Source: Rhodococcus wratislaviensis (GTDB lineage: Bacteria; Actinomycetota; Actinomycetes; Mycobacteriales; Mycobacteriaceae). Taken from it: a DNA stretch of 64,000 bases. Position 1 is the stretch's first letter. The number at the start of each line of letters is the position of its first letter. Both the position numbers and the translations under genes were made by a program. The DNA is taken from positions 868,001 through 932,000 of the forward strand of contig NZ_UAUI01000001.1 of assembly GCF_900455735.1 (NCBI RefSeq), read 5' to 3'. The notes below the pieces were generated by a model that saw nothing but the letters and a program-made list of their open reading frames with translations, was not told the DNA's origin and searched no databases. This document shows positions 63,634 through 64,000 of the stretch, piece after piece.

Positions 63634-64000
63634 TCAGTTGAGGCGTTCGAGGACCATGGCCATGCCCTGTCCGCCTCCGACGCACATGGTTTCGAGGCCG
63701 AACTGCTTGTCGTGGGTGGTCAGGTTGTTCAGCAGGGTCGCGGTGATGCGGGCACCGGTCATGCCGAAGGGGTGGCCGAGGGCGATGGCACCGCCGGAGA
63801 CGTTCAGCTTGTCCTCGTCGATGTTCAGCTCCCGCGCGGAGCCGATCACCTGCACCGCGAATGCCTCGTTGATCTCGACGAGGTCGATGTCGGAGATGCC
63901 CAGGCCCGCGATGGCCAGGGCCCGCTTGGACGCCTCGATCGGGCCGAGGCCCATGATCTCCGGCGACAAACCGGACACCCCGGTGGACACGATCCGGGCC
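63634..64000 (-). CDS. Acetyl-CoA acetyltransferase (thiolase), 3' part only
   Basis: The minus frame enters from the right edge and ends at 63634. It covers the last 122 residues or so of a thiolase: EINEAFAVQVIGSARELN, the catalytic His in GGAIALGHPFGMTGAR, and the catalytic Cys in ETMCVGGGQGMAMVLER. The N-terminal two thirds lie outside the window. It cleaves 3-ketoacyl-CoA in the oxidation pathway of the preceding genes. Confidence 0.93.
   Translation of the reverse strand, partial: ARIVSTGVSGLSPEIMGLGPIEASKRALAIAGLGISDIDLVEINEAFAVQVIGSARELNIDEDKLNVSGGAIALGHPFGMTGARITATLLNNLTTHDKQFGLETMCVGGGQGMAMVLERLN

Overview
The window reads as accessory or catabolic DNA from a GC-rich mycolic-acid actinobacterium, most likely Rhodococcus or a close relative. 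Pointers are the frequent GTG starts, a sigD-rsdA pair (here with a broken sigD), FadE/FabG/thiolase genes, many GntR- and TetR-controlled catabolic operons, and the density of dehydrogenases, oxygenases and MFS carriers. Nothing strictly housekeeping is present, and several blocks are separated by decayed genes.

Layout. 1-4646: an ornithine cyclodeaminase-like gene running off the left edge, a one-chain molybdopterin oxidoreductase fused to a flavin reductase and a [2Fe-2S] ferredoxin, and a divergent GntR regulator with a 16-bp palindrome between them. 4850-5475: broken serine recombinase. 5564-18231: a substrate-uptake and degradation cluster (NMT1-type binding protein, GntR regulator, two MDR reductases, amidohydrolase, two unknown small proteins, acyl-CoA ligase, ABC permease and ATPase, two TauD-type dioxygenases). 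Four of its transcription units carry a TGTCGACA-centred palindrome, so it looks like one regulon although its genes lie on both strands. 7665-8649 inside it is a graveyard of LysR and permease fragments.

18385-20361: an acyl-CoA dehydrogenase scrap and a DUF6745 gene with a small partner. 21091-24759: TetR regulator, FAD aromatic hydroxylase and aromatic-acid MFS carrier. 24875-29104: a nitroaromatic cluster (DoxX, nitroreductase, 4-hydroxylaminobenzoate lyase-like protein, MFS carrier, TetR) whose promoters share a 21-bp palindrome GTTACAG-N7-CTGTAAC. 29366-37745: hydrolase, second nitroreductase-like protein, SDR, permease plus isochorismatase hydrolase, and a TetR/LLM/FAD-oxidoreductase group.

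38110-39442: a sigD remnant in front of an intact anti-sigma gene rsdA. 39593-47967: small genes (DinB, methyltransferase, YCII, RibD-type reductase, lipoprotein, hydrolase, YjbR, XRE) mixed with remnants of an ECF sigma factor and a FadD. 48146-51464: a chimeric scar, then GntR, amidase and PxpA-like genes with a 29-bp operator. 51513-52930: a retron-type reverse transcriptase preceded by an inverted-repeat-bounded structured region that fits an msr-msd RNA. 52969-59123: an operon for a 2-hydroxyacid oxidase, a polar amino-acid ABC importer and RidA, with a divergent PucR-type activator. 59760-64000: a beta-oxidation group (MaoC, SDR, acyl-CoA dehydrogenase, FabG-like SDR, thiolase).

The most interesting find is the retron candidate at 51513-52930. 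The two palindrome-defined regulons follow.
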